Source of the DNA: Bacteroidota bacterium
Lineage (GTDB): Bacteria; Bacteroidota; Ignavibacteria; Kapaibacteriales; UBA961
Direction of reading: 5' to 3'
Length of the DNA: 64,000 nucleotides
Assembly (NCBI GenBank): GCA_018266765.1
Contig: JAFDZU010000035.1
Span: 9,910-73,909 of the forward strand
Of the stretch, positions 53,392 to 63,675 are shown one piece after another; position 1 is the first letter of the stretch; each line of letters begins with the position of its first letter. The notes under the pieces were generated by a model. It was given only the letters and a program-made list of their open reading frames with translations. It was not told where the DNA came from and ran no database searches. Both the position numbers and the translations under genes were made by a program.

Positions 53392-55503
53392 ATGAATGTT
53401 GAAAAGTTTGAGTATGACAATACCATAGTCCGCAATTTTGCGATTGCAACGCTGGGCTGGGCAGTTGTCGGAATGCTCGTGGGTTTAATCGTTGCTATAA
53501 AGCTCGTATTTCCCGAGTTTCTATCAGGAATAGCCGAATTTTCGTATGGACGGCTTCGTCCATTGCATACAAACGCCGTTATCTTTGCTTTTGGAGGTAA
53601 TGCAATTTTTGTTGGGGTTTATTATTCACTTCAACGGCTTTGTAAATCCAGAATGTATAGCGATTTTTTAAGTAAAATCCATTTTTGGGGATGGCAAACA
53701 ATTATTGTTACAGCCGCTCTTACACTTCCACTTGGTTTTACAACAAGTAAGGAATATGCAGAATTAGAATGGCCAATTGATATTCTGATTACGCTTATAT
53801 GGGTGGTTTTCGGTACGAACATGATGGGAACAATTTTCAAGCGGCGTGAGAAGCATATTTATGTTGCTATTTGGTTTTATATTGCTACTTTTTTAACGGT
53901 TGCTTTGCTTCATGTGGTTAATTCACTTGAACTTCCTGTTAGTTTCCTCAAAAGCTATTCGATGTATGCAGGAGTGCAAGACGCACTTGTTCAGTGGTGG
54001 TATGGTCATAATGCAGTAGCATTTTTCTTAACAACTCCGTTTTTAGGAATAATGTATTATTTTATTCCGAAAGCGGCGAATCGTCCGGTATTTTCATATC
54101 GTCTATCAATCGTTCATTTTTGGGCTTTAGTATTCCTTTATATTTGGGCAGGACCACACCATTTACTTTATACAGCTTTACCCGACTGGGCTCAATCACT
54201 CGGAACGGTATTTTCAATTATGCTTATTGCCCCAAGTTGGGGAGGTATGATTAATGGACTTATGACTCTGCGAGGTGCTTGGGATAAGGTACGGGAAGAT
54301 CCAGTTCTGAAGTTTATGGTAGTGGCTGTTACTGCTTATGGTATGTCCACGTTTGAGGGCCCGATGATGTCACTCAAAAGTGTGAACGCACTAACTCACT
54401 ACACAGATTATGTTATCGGACACGTGCATTTAGGAGCACTTGCCTGGAATGGTGGAATTGCTTTTGCGATGCTCTATTATATTATTCCACGAATTTACCG
54501 TGCAGAATTATTCTCCAAAAAATTAGCGAATTACCATTTTTGGGCGGCTACTCTCGGCATTCTGTTTTATGCAATTCCTCTGTATATCGGTGGTATAATG
54601 CAGAGTTTGATGTGGAAAGAATTTACTCCCGAAGGAATCTTACGTTATCCCAACTTTCTCGAAACAGTTACGCAGATAATACCAATGTATTCCCTTCGTA
54701 TTATAGGTGGTTCGCTTTATATTGCAGGTGCTCTGATTGGTGTCTATAATCTTTGGAAAACTGCCAAAGCAGGTAAATTAGTTCGAAATGAAGCGGCTGA
54801 AGCATCCCCAATGGTAAAAACTGAAGAACCAAATGCTCATTGGCATCGGGTTTTAGAAGGCAAACCAGTCAAATTTGCCATTTATACAGTAATTGCAGTA
54901 CTTATTGGTGGTGTAGTTGAGTATGTACCAACTGCGTTAATCAAGTCAAACATCCCTACAATTGCTGAAGTAAAGCCCTATACTCCATTAGAGTTAGAAG
55001 GTCGTGATTTGTATATTCGTGAGGGATGTGTTGGTTGTCACTCACAAATGATTCGTCCATTCCGCTCTGAAACTGAACGCTATGGAGAATACTCAAAAGC
55101 CGGTGAATTTGTATATGACCATCCGTTCCTTTGGGGTTCAAAACGTACCGGCCCTGATTTGCACCGTGAAGGTGGAAAATATCCAGACACATGGCATTAT
55201 ATGCACTTACGCGAACCGGTTTCTACTTCTCCCCATTCTATTATGCCTGCCTATCCTTGGCTCTTGAATGATAAATTAGATTTGAGCCATATCGAAGGTA
55301 AGATTATTACTATGCAAAAACTTGGTGTACCCTATCCTGCAGGATATGAACGTCAAGCCGAAGCTGATTTAAAATCTCAAGCCGAGAAAATCACAGCTAA
55401 TCTGCAAAAAGGTGGATTCACGGTTACTTCCGACAAAGAAATAGTAGCCATGATTGCATATTTGCAACGATTAGGAACAGATATTAAAGCCGTTAAAAAA
55501 TAA
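53392..55503 (+). CDS. ccoNO: Fused cbb3 cytochrome oxidase subunits CcoN-CcoO
   Basis: This 703-aa protein is the catalytic core of a cbb3-type terminal oxidase. Residues 1-455 are CcoN with twelve helices; heme and copper ligand motifs are RPLHTN (H59), WWYGHN (H206), GPHH (H256, H257) and GHVH (H344, H346). After a linker, residues 490-703 are CcoO: one membrane anchor (about 494-516), heme c site C546-VGC-H550 and the methionine motif IMPAYPWL. Fusion of the two subunits is known in Bacteroidota. It takes up oxygen with high affinity and pumps protons. Confidence 0.96.
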   Translation: MNVEKFEYDNTIVRNFAIATLGWAVVGMLVGLIVAIKLVFPEFLSGIAEFSYGRLRPLHTNAVIFAFGGNAIFVGVYYSLQRLCKSRMYSDFLSKIHFWGWQTIIVTAALTLPLGFTTSKEYAELEWPIDILITLIWVVFGTNMMGTIFKRREKHIYVAIWFYIATFLTVALLHVVNSLELPVSFLKSYSMYAGVQDALVQWWYGHNAVAFFLTTPFLGIMYYFIPKAANRPVFSYRLSIVHFWALVFLYIWAGPHHLLYTALPDWAQSLGTVFSIMLIAPSWGGMINGLMTLRGAWDKVREDPVLKFMVVAVTAYGMSTFEGPMMSLKSVNALTHYTDYVIGHVHLGALAWNGGIAFAMLYYIIPRIYRAELFSKKLANYHFWAATLGILFYAIPLYIGGIMQSLMWKEFTPEGILRYPNFLETVTQIIPMYSLRIIGGSLYIAGALIGVYNLWKTAKAGKLVRNEAAEASPMVKTEEPNAHWHRVLEGKPVKFAIYTVIAVLIGGVVEYVPTALIKSNIPTIAEVKPYTPLELEGRDLYIREGCVGCHSQMIRPFRSETERYGEYSKAGEFVYDHPFLWGSKRTGPDLHREGGKYPDTWHYMHLREPVSTSPHSIMPAYPWLLNDKLDLSHIEGKIITMQKLGVPYPAGYERQAEADLKSQAEKITANLQKGGFTVTSDKEIVAMIAYLQRLGTDIKAVKK

Positions 55504-55531
55504 TATTTAAAGTTAATTCTAGGAGTAAAAA

Positions 55532-55726
55532 ATGTATAAAAATATATTGCAATCAATACAAGGTGTTGAAATATATCCTCTTATCTCTATGATGATATTT
55601 TTTGGGCTTTTTCTATCGGTCATTGTATGGTTTTTTAGAGCAGATAAACGCCACTTACAAGAGATGGCAGAACTCCCTCTTGATAGAACTGACACAAGCG
55701 ACTCATCTCATATTAAATTAAACTAA
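55532..55726 (+). CDS. ccoQ: cbb3 oxidase subunit CcoQ
   Basis: This 64-aa single-span membrane protein (helix about residues 15-36) has the CcoQ pattern VIVWFFRADKR after the helix. A good ribosome binding site (GGAG) precedes it. It lies between ccoNO (28 bp) and ccoP (24 bp). CcoQ stabilises the complex. Confidence 0.85.
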   Translation: MYKNILQSIQGVEIYPLISMMIFFGLFLSVIVWFFRADKRHLQEMAELPLDRTDTSDSSHIKLN

Positions 55727-55750
55727 ACTCTATATTAGGAGAAATTTTAC

Positions 55751-56338
55751 ATGGCACAGAAATATGACGATAAATTATTAGACCACGATGCAGACGGTAT
55801 TCAAGAATTTGATAATAATCTGCCTCGGTGGTGGTTGTATGGATTCTATTTTACTATTGCCTTTGCAGTAGTGTATATGATACTTTATCATATTACGGGA
55901 ACGTCCCCATTAAGTAAACAAGAATATGATGAGGAAATGAAACTCGCGGCTGCCTCTGCCAAGAATAAACCGACTAAAACAGTTGCTGTCGCTCCTTTGA
56001 ATGATGCCGCTTCGCTTGCTGCAGGGAAAACGATATTTGACGGTAATAATAATTTGTGCTACACTTGTCACCGCAATGATGGCGGTGGGTTAGTCGGGCC
56101 AAATTTAACAGATGATTTTTGGATTCATGGTTGTGATCTAAAATCAATTATGATAAATATTTCTACCGGATTTCCCGATAAAGGTATGCTTGCCTATGGA
56201 AGCGGAGCAAAGCTCTCCGACGAACAATTATTGCAGGTAGCAAGCTATGTAATATCATTACATGATACGCATCCACCCGACCCAAAAGCAATAGATCCTG
56301 AACGAGAAGTTAAATGTGAAGACCATCAAGAACACTAA
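55751..56338 (+). CDS. ccoP: cbb3 oxidase subunit CcoP, monoheme type
   Basis: This 195-aa protein has an N-terminal CcoP domain (DGIQEFDNNLPRWWLYGFYFT, with the helix about residues 29-48), a flexible linker and one cytochrome c domain with C103-YTC-H107 and probable axial Met in KGMLAYG. Classical CcoP of Proteobacteria has about 300 aa and two hemes c, so the second domain is absent here. It passes electrons from soluble cytochromes to the CcoO heme. Confidence 0.93.
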   Translation: MAQKYDDKLLDHDADGIQEFDNNLPRWWLYGFYFTIAFAVVYMILYHITGTSPLSKQEYDEEMKLAAASAKNKPTKTVAVAPLNDAASLAAGKTIFDGNNNLCYTCHRNDGGGLVGPNLTDDFWIHGCDLKSIMINISTGFPDKGMLAYGSGAKLSDEQLLQVASYVISLHDTHPPDPKAIDPEREVKCEDHQEH

Positions 56339-56353
56339 GGTAAAATTTATATT

Positions 56354-57796
56354 ATGTCGTTAATTCAGCAAACAGAAGAAGAAGGGACATTTAGAGATAA
56401 TCTTTCGACAATTCACAAAGATGGTAGCAGGAATTGGATTTACGTCCAGAAACCTTCGGGAAGGTATTATAACAGACGAACAGTTGTCAGTGTAGTATTA
56501 CTGACCTTTTTGTTTCTTGCTCCTTTTGTACGAGTGGGTGGACATCCGCTAATGCTATTGAATATTATTGAGAGGAAATTTGTTCTGTTTGGTATTCCAT
56601 TCTGGCCTCAAGATTTTTATTTGGTTGTGTTATTAGTGCTGACGGTATTGGTTTCATTTGTATTATTTACGGCAGTATTTGGAAGGATTTGGTGTGGCTG
56701 GTTATGCCCTCAGACTATATTTTTGGAAATGTTATTTAGAAAAATAGAATATGCTATTGAAGGCAGTGCTACGAAACAGAAGTTATTAGATTCAGCACCG
56801 TTAAGTGGCAATAAATTATTCAAAAAAGGGCTAAAACACACAATATTTTTTGCACTTTCATTCATAATTGCAAATACGTTTCTGGCGTATATTATAGGTA
56901 GTGACCAATTACTGACGATAATAACAGACCCGATTGGAAAACATATTGTCGGATTATCTACAATAACAATTTTCAGCTTTGTATTTTATGCTGTCTTTGC
57001 TCGTTTTCGAGAGCAAGCATGCGTGGTTGTTTGTCCGTACGGGCGGTACATGTCGTCGCTCGTAGATGAGGATACGGTTGCAGTTACCTATGATTTCACT
57101 CGTGGCGAACCGCGGAAGAAATTTTCGAAGGAAGATAAACTCCAACAGCAAGGAATAGCCGTTCAGTCTGCTACTCCTCGCGGAGATTGTATAGACTGTC
57201 ATCAGTGTGTTAATGTATGCCCTACGGGAATTGATATTCGCAATGGAATTCAGCTTGAATGTGTGAACTGTACTGCATGTATTGATGCTTGTGACACGAT
57301 TATGACTAAGATTAGCAAACCCAAAGGGCTCATTCGATATACATCGTTTAATGCTGTTAAAGATGGAATTCGTCATAAAGTTAAGCCACGAATTTATGCT
57401 TATTCCGTTGTACTAATTTTATTACTTACAACTGTAAGCTATCTGTTTGCAACCAGACCTGATTTGGATATTTTGATTTTGAGGCAGCCCGGAACAATGT
57501 TCCAAAAAACAGGCAATGGAGATTATGTTAATTTTTATGTTTTTCAAGGGATTAACAAAACTTATTATGATTTGCCGGTTGATATTCAATTGATTGTACC
57601 TGAGCACGGAAAGATAACTCCGCTCGGTACTCTTTCTCCAATTAGCCATCAATCAGCTAAAGAAATGAGGTTTATTCTGACGTTGCCCAAAGACCAATTG
57701 AGTGCTTCGCAAACAAAAGTAAGATTTGTAATATCCTCCAATGGCAAGGTCATCAAGGAAGTTGAGTCTTCGTTTGTTTCGCCGGAAAAACCGTAA
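56354..57796 (+). CDS. ccoG: cbb3 accessory ferredoxin-type protein CcoG
   Basis: This 480-aa membrane protein has about five helices and two 4Fe-4S binding clusters: CIDCHQCVNVCPTGIDIR and CVNCTACIDACD. WCGWLCPQTIFLEM and VCPYGRYMSSLVDEDT add the family hallmarks. A C-terminal immunoglobulin-like periplasmic domain follows the last helix (about residues 350-365). CcoG reduces copper for CcoI in oxidase assembly. It starts 15 bp after ccoP. Confidence 0.95.
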   Translation: MSLIQQTEEEGTFRDNLSTIHKDGSRNWIYVQKPSGRYYNRRTVVSVVLLTFLFLAPFVRVGGHPLMLLNIIERKFVLFGIPFWPQDFYLVVLLVLTVLVSFVLFTAVFGRIWCGWLCPQTIFLEMLFRKIEYAIEGSATKQKLLDSAPLSGNKLFKKGLKHTIFFALSFIIANTFLAYIIGSDQLLTIITDPIGKHIVGLSTITIFSFVFYAVFARFREQACVVVCPYGRYMSSLVDEDTVAVTYDFTRGEPRKKFSKEDKLQQQGIAVQSATPRGDCIDCHQCVNVCPTGIDIRNGIQLECVNCTACIDACDTIMTKISKPKGLIRYTSFNAVKDGIRHKVKPRIYAYSVVLILLLTTVSYLFATRPDLDILILRQPGTMFQKTGNGDYVNFYVFQGINKTYYDLPVDIQLIVPEHGKITPLGTLSPISHQSAKEMRFILTLPKDQLSASQTKVRFVISSNGKVIKEVESSFVSPEKP

Positions 57797-57839
57797 GGTT
57801 CTATTTGATATTCTATAAACTATACTATCACAAGTAATT

Positions 57840-58301
57840 ATGCAAAATGAAACTCAAAAATCTCGAGGAAGAATGTGGGCTTGGGGAACTGCCATTGTTT
57901 ACTGTTTGTTTGCCGCAGGAACGATAGGATTTGTAGTATTTGCTTCTACCCAAAAAGTTGACCTTGTCAGTGAAGATTATTATAAAAATGAGATAGTCTA
58001 TCAAAAGCAGATTGAACGAATGAACCGCACCAATGCACTCAAAGAAACTGTAACATGGTACATTTCAGGTGATGGAAAAACAGTGGAATTCAAATTTCCA
58101 AACAATGATATAACCGACGGCACTATAAAATTTTACAGACCTTCTTCATCTTCTTTGGATAAAGAATTTAAGGTTACTCCAAACGCAGACGGGATACAAT
58201 TTATTCCTGTAGAATCACTTCCAAAAGGAATGTGGAAAGTAAAAGTAGAATGGAGCGAACACAATGAAAATTACTATCTAGAATCTAATTTGATGCTATA
58301 G
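57840..58301 (+). CDS. ccoH: FixH/CcoH-family cbb3 assembly protein
   Basis: This 153-aa protein has one N-terminal transmembrane helix (about residues 12-32) followed by LVSEDYYKNEIVYQKQIERM, the diagnostic FixH phrase, and a periplasmic domain. It is needed for a stable cbb3 complex. It follows ccoG after 43 bp and closes the recognisable cco set before the tyrosine catabolism genes begin. Confidence 0.88.
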   Translation: MQNETQKSRGRMWAWGTAIVYCLFAAGTIGFVVFASTQKVDLVSEDYYKNEIVYQKQIERMNRTNALKETVTWYISGDGKTVEFKFPNNDITDGTIKFYRPSSSSLDKEFKVTPNADGIQFIPVESLPKGMWKVKVEWSEHNENYYLESNLML

Positions 58302-58372
58302 CACTTTCATTTTAACTCTGAAGTTAGAGTGATAAATACAAAAGGTAATTTAAATTTTATAAGGATAACACA

Positions 58373-59527
58373 ATGCCCTTTTATCATAAACTCGGTACTT
58401 TCCCTCAAAAACGACATACGGTAAGCAGACAAAACAACGGTGCATTATATCAAGAAGAGCTTGTAGGAACACAAGGTTTTGCAGGAATGTCTTCGCTCGT
58501 GTACCATCTTTATCCGCCTACATTAGTCAAAGAGTTAGGAGAACCGTATTCTGTAGAACCGAAAGTAGCAATCACTCATAATTTGAGAAATCGAAGTTTC
58601 CAAGGATTCAATATTACCCCACAATCTGATTATATAGAAAGTAGAAAAACACTTTTGGTTAATACAGATTTGCATATAGGTTTGGCTGCACCAACGGATT
58701 CAATGTCATATTTCTACAAAAATGCAGATGCTGACGAAATGTTATTTATCCATAACGGCAGTGGTTTATTGCGAACTATGTATGGTTCGATTCCTTTTGA
58801 ATATGGAGATTATCTCATTATTCCTCGAGGAACAGTCTATCAAATTGATTTTTATACTACCGAAAACCATTTGTTGATTTTAGAAACATTTGCTCCATTA
58901 TATACACCTCGACGTTATCGTAATGATTTCGGTCAATTATTAGAGCATTCTCCGTATTGCGAACGAGATTTCAAATTACCTGAGAATCTTGAAACACACG
59001 ACCAACAAGGTAACTTTACGATTAACATTAAAAAACGTGGAATGTTGTACCCTTATGTCTATGCCACACATCCATTTGATGTTGCCGGGTGGGACGGGTA
59101 TCATTATCCATATGGATTTTCAATTCATAATTTCGAGCCAATAACAGGAAGGGTTCATTTGCCTCCACCAATTCATCAAACATTTGAAAATGCAGGGTGT
59201 GTCGTGTGTTCGTTTGTTCCCAGAATGTATGACTATCATCCGCAAGCAATTCCGGCTCCGTATAATCACAGCAATATTGACTCCGACGAAATTTTATACT
59301 ATGTAGATGGAGATTTTATGAGCCGCAATAATATTCAAAAAGGTCAAATTACATTACATCCTGGAGGTATTCCTCATGGACCGCATCCGGGAGCAATGGA
59401 ACGTAGTATCGGCAAAACAGAAACAAAAGAATTAGCAGTAATGATTGATCCGTTTCGTCCGCTTGCTATCACAGAAGATGCACTACAGATAGAATTTCAA
59501 GATTATTACAAGTCATGGCTTTCTTGA
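58373..59527 (+). CDS. hmgA: Homogentisate 1,2-dioxygenase (short bacterial type)
   Basis: This 384-aa cupin-fold enzyme opens homogentisate to maleylacetoacetate using O2 and Fe(II). It is about 50 residues shorter than the human and Pseudomonas enzymes. The likely iron ligands are H299 and E306 in PYNHSNIDSDEILYYVDGDF and H335 in GGIPHGPHPG. FIHNGSGLLRT and EYGDYLIIPRGT are conserved. It is 71 bp after ccoH and 51 bp before hpd on the same strand. Downstream steps (maleylacetoacetate isomerase, fumarylacetoacetase) are not in the window. Confidence 0.93.
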   Translation: MPFYHKLGTFPQKRHTVSRQNNGALYQEELVGTQGFAGMSSLVYHLYPPTLVKELGEPYSVEPKVAITHNLRNRSFQGFNITPQSDYIESRKTLLVNTDLHIGLAAPTDSMSYFYKNADADEMLFIHNGSGLLRTMYGSIPFEYGDYLIIPRGTVYQIDFYTTENHLLILETFAPLYTPRRYRNDFGQLLEHSPYCERDFKLPENLETHDQQGNFTINIKKRGMLYPYVYATHPFDVAGWDGYHYPYGFSIHNFEPITGRVHLPPPIHQTFENAGCVVCSFVPRMYDYHPQAIPAPYNHSNIDSDEILYYVDGDFMSRNNIQKGQITLHPGGIPHGPHPGAMERSIGKTETKELAVMIDPFRPLAITEDALQIEFQDYYKSWLS

Positions 59528-59578
59528 TACAATCATAAAAAAAAAAGCTAATGTTTAATATTTATTGAAAGAAATACA

Positions 59579-60718
59579 ATGATAATCACAGCCCCAAATC
59601 AGCCGGATACAATATCCGAAAAATCTCATCGAGAGTTTTTGCCTATTAATGGAACTGACTACATTGAATTATACGTAGGCAATGCAAAACAAGCCGCAAT
59701 ATTTTATAAAACATGCTTTGGTTTTCAATCCTTAGCGTATGCAGGACTCGAAACAGGTGTACGCGACCGAACAAGCTATGTTTTGCGACAAGGTAAAATT
59801 ACACTTGTACTGACAACTCCCCTTAAAAGCGATGGTGAAATATCAGAGCACATCAAAAAACATGGTGATGGAGTGAAAGTTATTGCTTTTTGGGTGGATG
59901 ACGCAGAATATTCATATTTAGCAACGACAGAACGAGGAGCGGAATCGTACTTGCCGCCAATAGAAAAAAGCGATGCTTATGGCTCTGTAAAACTTGCAGG
60001 GATTAAAACTTATGGAGATACAGTTCATATTTTTGTAGAAAGAAAAAACTACAGTGGTGTATTTCTTCCCGGGTATGTTGAGTGGAAATCAGAATACAAT
60101 CCTCCTGAAATGGGATTCAAGTATGTTGACCATTGTGTTGGGAATGTAGAATTAGGTCAAATGAACCGTTGGGCTAAATTTTATGAGGATGCGCTTGGCT
60201 TCAAAAATATAATTACCTTCGACGACAAAGACATCTCTACTGAATTTACTGCACTGATGAGTAAAGTTATGTCGAGCGGTAACGGCTATATTAAATTCCC
60301 TATTAATGAACCTGCAAAAGGAAAAAAGAAATCTCAGATTGAAGAATATTTAGATTTTTATGAGGGACCGGGATGTCAGCATATTGCAATAGCAACAGAT
60401 AATATTATCGAAACGGTAACAGCAATGCGCCAGCGAGGAGTTGAATTTCTTTATGTTCCCGGAACCTATTACGACACAGTAGAACATCGTGTAGGACATA
60501 TAAATGAAGAGCTTAGCACCTTAAAATCACTTGGAATTATGGTTGACCGCGATGATGAAGGGTATCTACTTCAAATATTTACAAAACCGGTAGAAGACCG
60601 ACCGACAATGTTTTTTGAAATAATACAACGAGTAGGTGCACGTTCTTTTGGCAAAGGAAATTTCCAAGCATTATTTGAATCAATCGAAGCCGAACAAGCA
60701 AGACGCGGTACTCTGTAA
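59579..60718 (+). CDS. hpd: 4-hydroxyphenylpyruvate dioxygenase
   Basis: This 379-aa Fe(II) enzyme converts 4-hydroxyphenylpyruvate to homogentisate, the substrate of HmgA. It has two vicinal-oxygen-chelate halves. The iron ligands H185 (YVDHCVGNV), H268 (CQHIAIATDNI) and E347 (FFEIIQR) are all present, as is the C-terminal phrase GKGNFQALFESIEAEQARRG. It is next to hmgA, as usual for the tyrosine degradation pair, but both are embedded in the respiratory cluster. Confidence 0.96.
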   Translation: MIITAPNQPDTISEKSHREFLPINGTDYIELYVGNAKQAAIFYKTCFGFQSLAYAGLETGVRDRTSYVLRQGKITLVLTTPLKSDGEISEHIKKHGDGVKVIAFWVDDAEYSYLATTERGAESYLPPIEKSDAYGSVKLAGIKTYGDTVHIFVERKNYSGVFLPGYVEWKSEYNPPEMGFKYVDHCVGNVELGQMNRWAKFYEDALGFKNIITFDDKDISTEFTALMSKVMSSGNGYIKFPINEPAKGKKKSQIEEYLDFYEGPGCQHIAIATDNIIETVTAMRQRGVEFLYVPGTYYDTVEHRVGHINEELSTLKSLGIMVDRDDEGYLLQIFTKPVEDRPTMFFEIIQRVGARSFGKGNFQALFESIEAEQARRGTL

Positions 60719-60753
60719 TGCTACTATTGATATTAAACTCGTAAATTACTATA

Positions 60754-61455
60754 ATGGAACTCTGGACAGCATTTACCATCGGGCTTTTGGGAAGTTTACA
60801 TTGTGTAGGAATGTGCGGTGCTATAGCATTTGCTTTGCCACGAAATAATCACCGATGGAAATTCTTAACAGGTAGAATTTTTTATAACTTAGGGCGTGTT
60901 ACAACATATTCAATATTGGGGATATTTTTTGGTTTCGTGGGACAAGCAGTTTCGCTTGCAGGTTTTCAGCAACGACTATCTATAACAATTGGTATTGTGA
61001 TGATTCTTGCACTCGTTTTTCCGGGCAGAGTCACTCACAAATTGTTTTCGTCAGGTCTGATTGCTCCATTAATTTCACAACTAAAATCAAGAATCGGGCG
61101 GCTGTTTGGTAACGGTTCGATGATATCACTTTTTGTTATCGGGATTCTTAACGGCTTATTACCGTGCGGGTTTGTCTATGTTGGGATTGGCGGCTCGCTT
61201 ACTACTAATAGTATTGCAAGCGGTGTGGCATACATGGCACTTTTTGGGCTGGGAACTCTCCCCACGATGCTTGCCGCATCGCTTGCCACTAATATTATTT
61301 CCATTAATGTACGCAATACAGTCAGGCGTTTTCTTCCGGTGGGAATGGCAGTTCTTGCCGTCATGTTTATTCTTCGTGGTATGGCACTCGGGATTCCATA
61401 TTTAAGCCCAAAACTCTCCTCAACTCCTACTCCTGCTGCGGAATGTCATCAATAA
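60754..61455 (+). CDS. DsbD_2/TauE-like membrane protein of cbb3 clusters
   Basis: This 233-aa protein has about six transmembrane helices. The N-terminus GLLGSLHCVGMCGAIAFALP has the conserved His-Cys-x2-Met-Cys motif expected to bind copper or form a thiol pair, and GILNGLLPCGFVYVG is the second half signature. Such genes are labelled sulfite exporter TauE/SafE family but often accompany cbb3 oxidases, where a copper or redox role is suspected. It follows hpd by 35 bp, which suggests hmgA-hpd were inserted into the original cluster. Confidence 0.82.
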   Translation: MELWTAFTIGLLGSLHCVGMCGAIAFALPRNNHRWKFLTGRIFYNLGRVTTYSILGIFFGFVGQAVSLAGFQQRLSITIGIVMILALVFPGRVTHKLFSSGLIAPLISQLKSRIGRLFGNGSMISLFVIGILNGLLPCGFVYVGIGGSLTTNSIASGVAYMALFGLGTLPTMLAASLATNIISINVRNTVRRFLPVGMAVLAVMFILRGMALGIPYLSPKLSSTPTPAAECHQ

Positions 61456-61521
61456 ATTTAAAATGTTTGGCAAAAGATACTTTTAAATCTGAATAACTGA
61501 CTTACAAAAATTCAAATAAAA

Positions 61522-63636
61522 TCAATTTTTTAATTGTTTGAGAGCATCTTCAACAGTCGTGGTAGGAAGTTTACAACTTTTACTCCTGCAAACGTAGATA
61601 GTTGTTTGATTTGGAATGACTTTGTCTTTTAACAATGACAAAGTACCTTCATTTTTTCCTCCGAGGAATATTGAATTGGGAAGATAATGGTTATCAAATG
61701 ATTTTCTGATTTTTTCATAATCGTTACCAACAATTGCAATTTCGTTAGGAGATTGAATTAATTGCAGTTCCAAACTTCCCCAATTTGAATAAAAGCGAAT
61801 ATTTTCATGAACATTTTTTTGAACGTTACAAAACATTTGAATTGATTTTTTAACATACTCATCATTATCAAAATAAAGTCCTAAGGTAAATAAATTTTTT
61901 GCCATTTCTGAATTTGACGATGGAATTACATTATCGGCAACCTCCATTTTTCGGGCTATTAAATTTGAATAATTCTTATTAGTATAGAAAAACATTCCTG
62001 ATTCAATATCAAAAAAATGAAGTAATACATAGTCATTTATATCTTTTGCTTTATACAGCCATTTTTCATCAAACGTAGCTTGATATAATGAAATAAATGC
62101 AGATATAGTAAAAGCATAGTCATCTAATAAAGCAGGAATGGTTGCTTTATTGTTTTTATAATTTCGAGTTAATTCATTATTTTTATTTATTATATTTTTT
62201 AATATAAATTCAGCATTAATAATTGCTTTTTGTAAATATTTATTCTCACCAAAAACTCGATACGCATCTACATAACCTTTAATCATTAGAGCATTCCAAG
62301 CAGTGATAATTTTATCGTCAAGCATTGGTTTTACTCGTTTTGAACGAATATGCTCTAATATTTTTTTATCATTATTTAATTGAGTTTTTAACTCTTGAAT
62401 AGATATTTTATATTTTTTTGCAATTTCTTCATCACTTATTTTTCTAAATAATATATTATAATTTTGTTCCCAATTTCCATAATGATAAATATTATAATAA
62501 TCAATAAAAAGTGGAGCATTTTCTCCCAAAATAGCTTTTATTTCATCATAAGACCAAACATAATATTTCCCTTCTTCACCTTCGCTATCAGCATCTAATG
62601 AGGAATAAAATGTCGAGTCCGGCGATGTCAATTCTGACTCAATAAACTCTAAAGTTTCAAATACAACCTGTTTATAAAGCGGTTTTTTTGTTAGTTGAAA
62701 AGCATGACTGTATAAGCTCACTAATTGAGCATTATCATAAAGCATTTTTTCAAAGTGAGGTACTTTCCAATCTTCGTCGGTTGAATAACGAGAGAATCCT
62801 CCACCAATTTGGTCGTAAATTCCGCCAAATGCCATATTATCGAGGGTTACTGTTACGGCTTCTAAAGCATCATTATTTTTAGTCATTGAATAATACTGCA
62901 TCAAGTATTCCCAATCTGATGGCATTGGAAATTTTGGTGCTCGATTTTCTCCACCTTTATTAAAATCTATTGATGATTTCCATGAAGCAAAAACTTTATT
63001 TATATCTTCAATTGTAGCAATGGATTTTTCTGAACTAAATTCAATATTTTCAGTGTTTATAATTCCATTAGTAATTTTTTGAGATTGTTCAATTAATGCC
63101 TTTGGATTTTTTTTTTGAACATCCACAAAATAAGCCAGCATATCTAACCATCTTTTCTTGGGGAAATATGTACCTGCATAGAACGGTTTTCCGTCAGGTA
63201 GAGCCAGTGCATTCAAAGGCCAACCTCCCCGTCCTGTCAGTAATTGAGCCGCGGTCATATAAATTTGGTCAACGTCTGGACGCTCTTCTCTATCCACTTT
63301 TAAACACACAAAATACTCATTCATATATTTTGCAGCATCAATATCTTCAAAACTTTCATGCTCCATTACATGACACCAATGGCATGCGGCATATCCAATA
63401 CTGATTATCACCAATTTATGCTCATCTTTGGCTTTTTGCAATGCTTTATCTCCCCAAGGATACCAATTTACAGGGTTATGTGCATGTTGAAGTAAATACG
63501 GACTAGTTTCATGTATGAGTTCGTTTGTATAGTTTTGTTTCATAATTTTATTCTCATTATTTTCTTTATTCTGGCCGTAACAAGAACATAATATTAATCC
63601 AATTAAAATTGTTATTACAACACATTCTTTCTTCAT
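61522..63636 (-). CDS. DUF255/SSP411 (YyaL) family thioredoxin-domain protein with lipoprotein signal
   Basis: This 704-aa protein has an N-terminal signal with a likely lipobox (LCSC, C19). Residues about 35-190 are a thioredoxin-fold domain ([24 protein letters not shown] with C-x2-C), and the rest is an alpha/alpha barrel like N-acylglucosamine epimerase ([41 protein letters not shown]). Most bacterial YyaL members lack a signal peptide, so an exported form is notable. The gene is much more AT-rich than those left of it. Its substrate is unknown. Confidence 0.88.
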   Translation of the reverse strand: MKKECVVITILIGLILCSCYGQNKENNENKIMKQNYTNELIHETSPYLLQHAHNPVNWYPWGDKALQKAKDEHKLVIISIGYAACHWCHVMEHESFEDIDAAKYMNEYFVCLKVDREERPDVDQIYMTAAQLLTGRGGWPLNALALPDGKPFYAGTYFPKKRWLDMLAYFVDVQKKNPKALIEQSQKITNGIINTENIEFSSEKSIATIEDINKVFASWKSSIDFNKGGENRAPKFPMPSDWEYLMQYYSMTKNNDALEAVTVTLDNMAFGGIYDQIGGGFSRYSTDEDWKVPHFEKMLYDNAQLVSLYSHAFQLTKKPLYKQVVFETLEFIESELTSPDSTFYSSLDADSEGEEGKYYVWSYDEIKAILGENAPLFIDYYNIYHYGNWEQNYNILFRKISDEEIAKKYKISIQELKTQLNNDKKILEHIRSKRVKPMLDDKIITAWNALMIKGYVDAYRVFGENKYLQKAIINAEFILKNIINKNNELTRNYKNNKATIPALLDDYAFTISAFISLYQATFDEKWLYKAKDINDYVLLHFFDIESGMFFYTNKNYSNLIARKMEVADNVIPSSNSEMAKNLFTLGLYFDNDEYVKKSIQMFCNVQKNVHENIRFYSNWGSLELQLIQSPNEIAIVGNDYEKIRKSFDNHYLPNSIFLGGKNEGTLSLLKDKVIPNQTTIYVCRSKSCKLPTTTVEDALKQLKN

Positions 63637-63675
63637 TTTTGTTATAGTAAATTTGGTAAAAATAGTGATAATACA

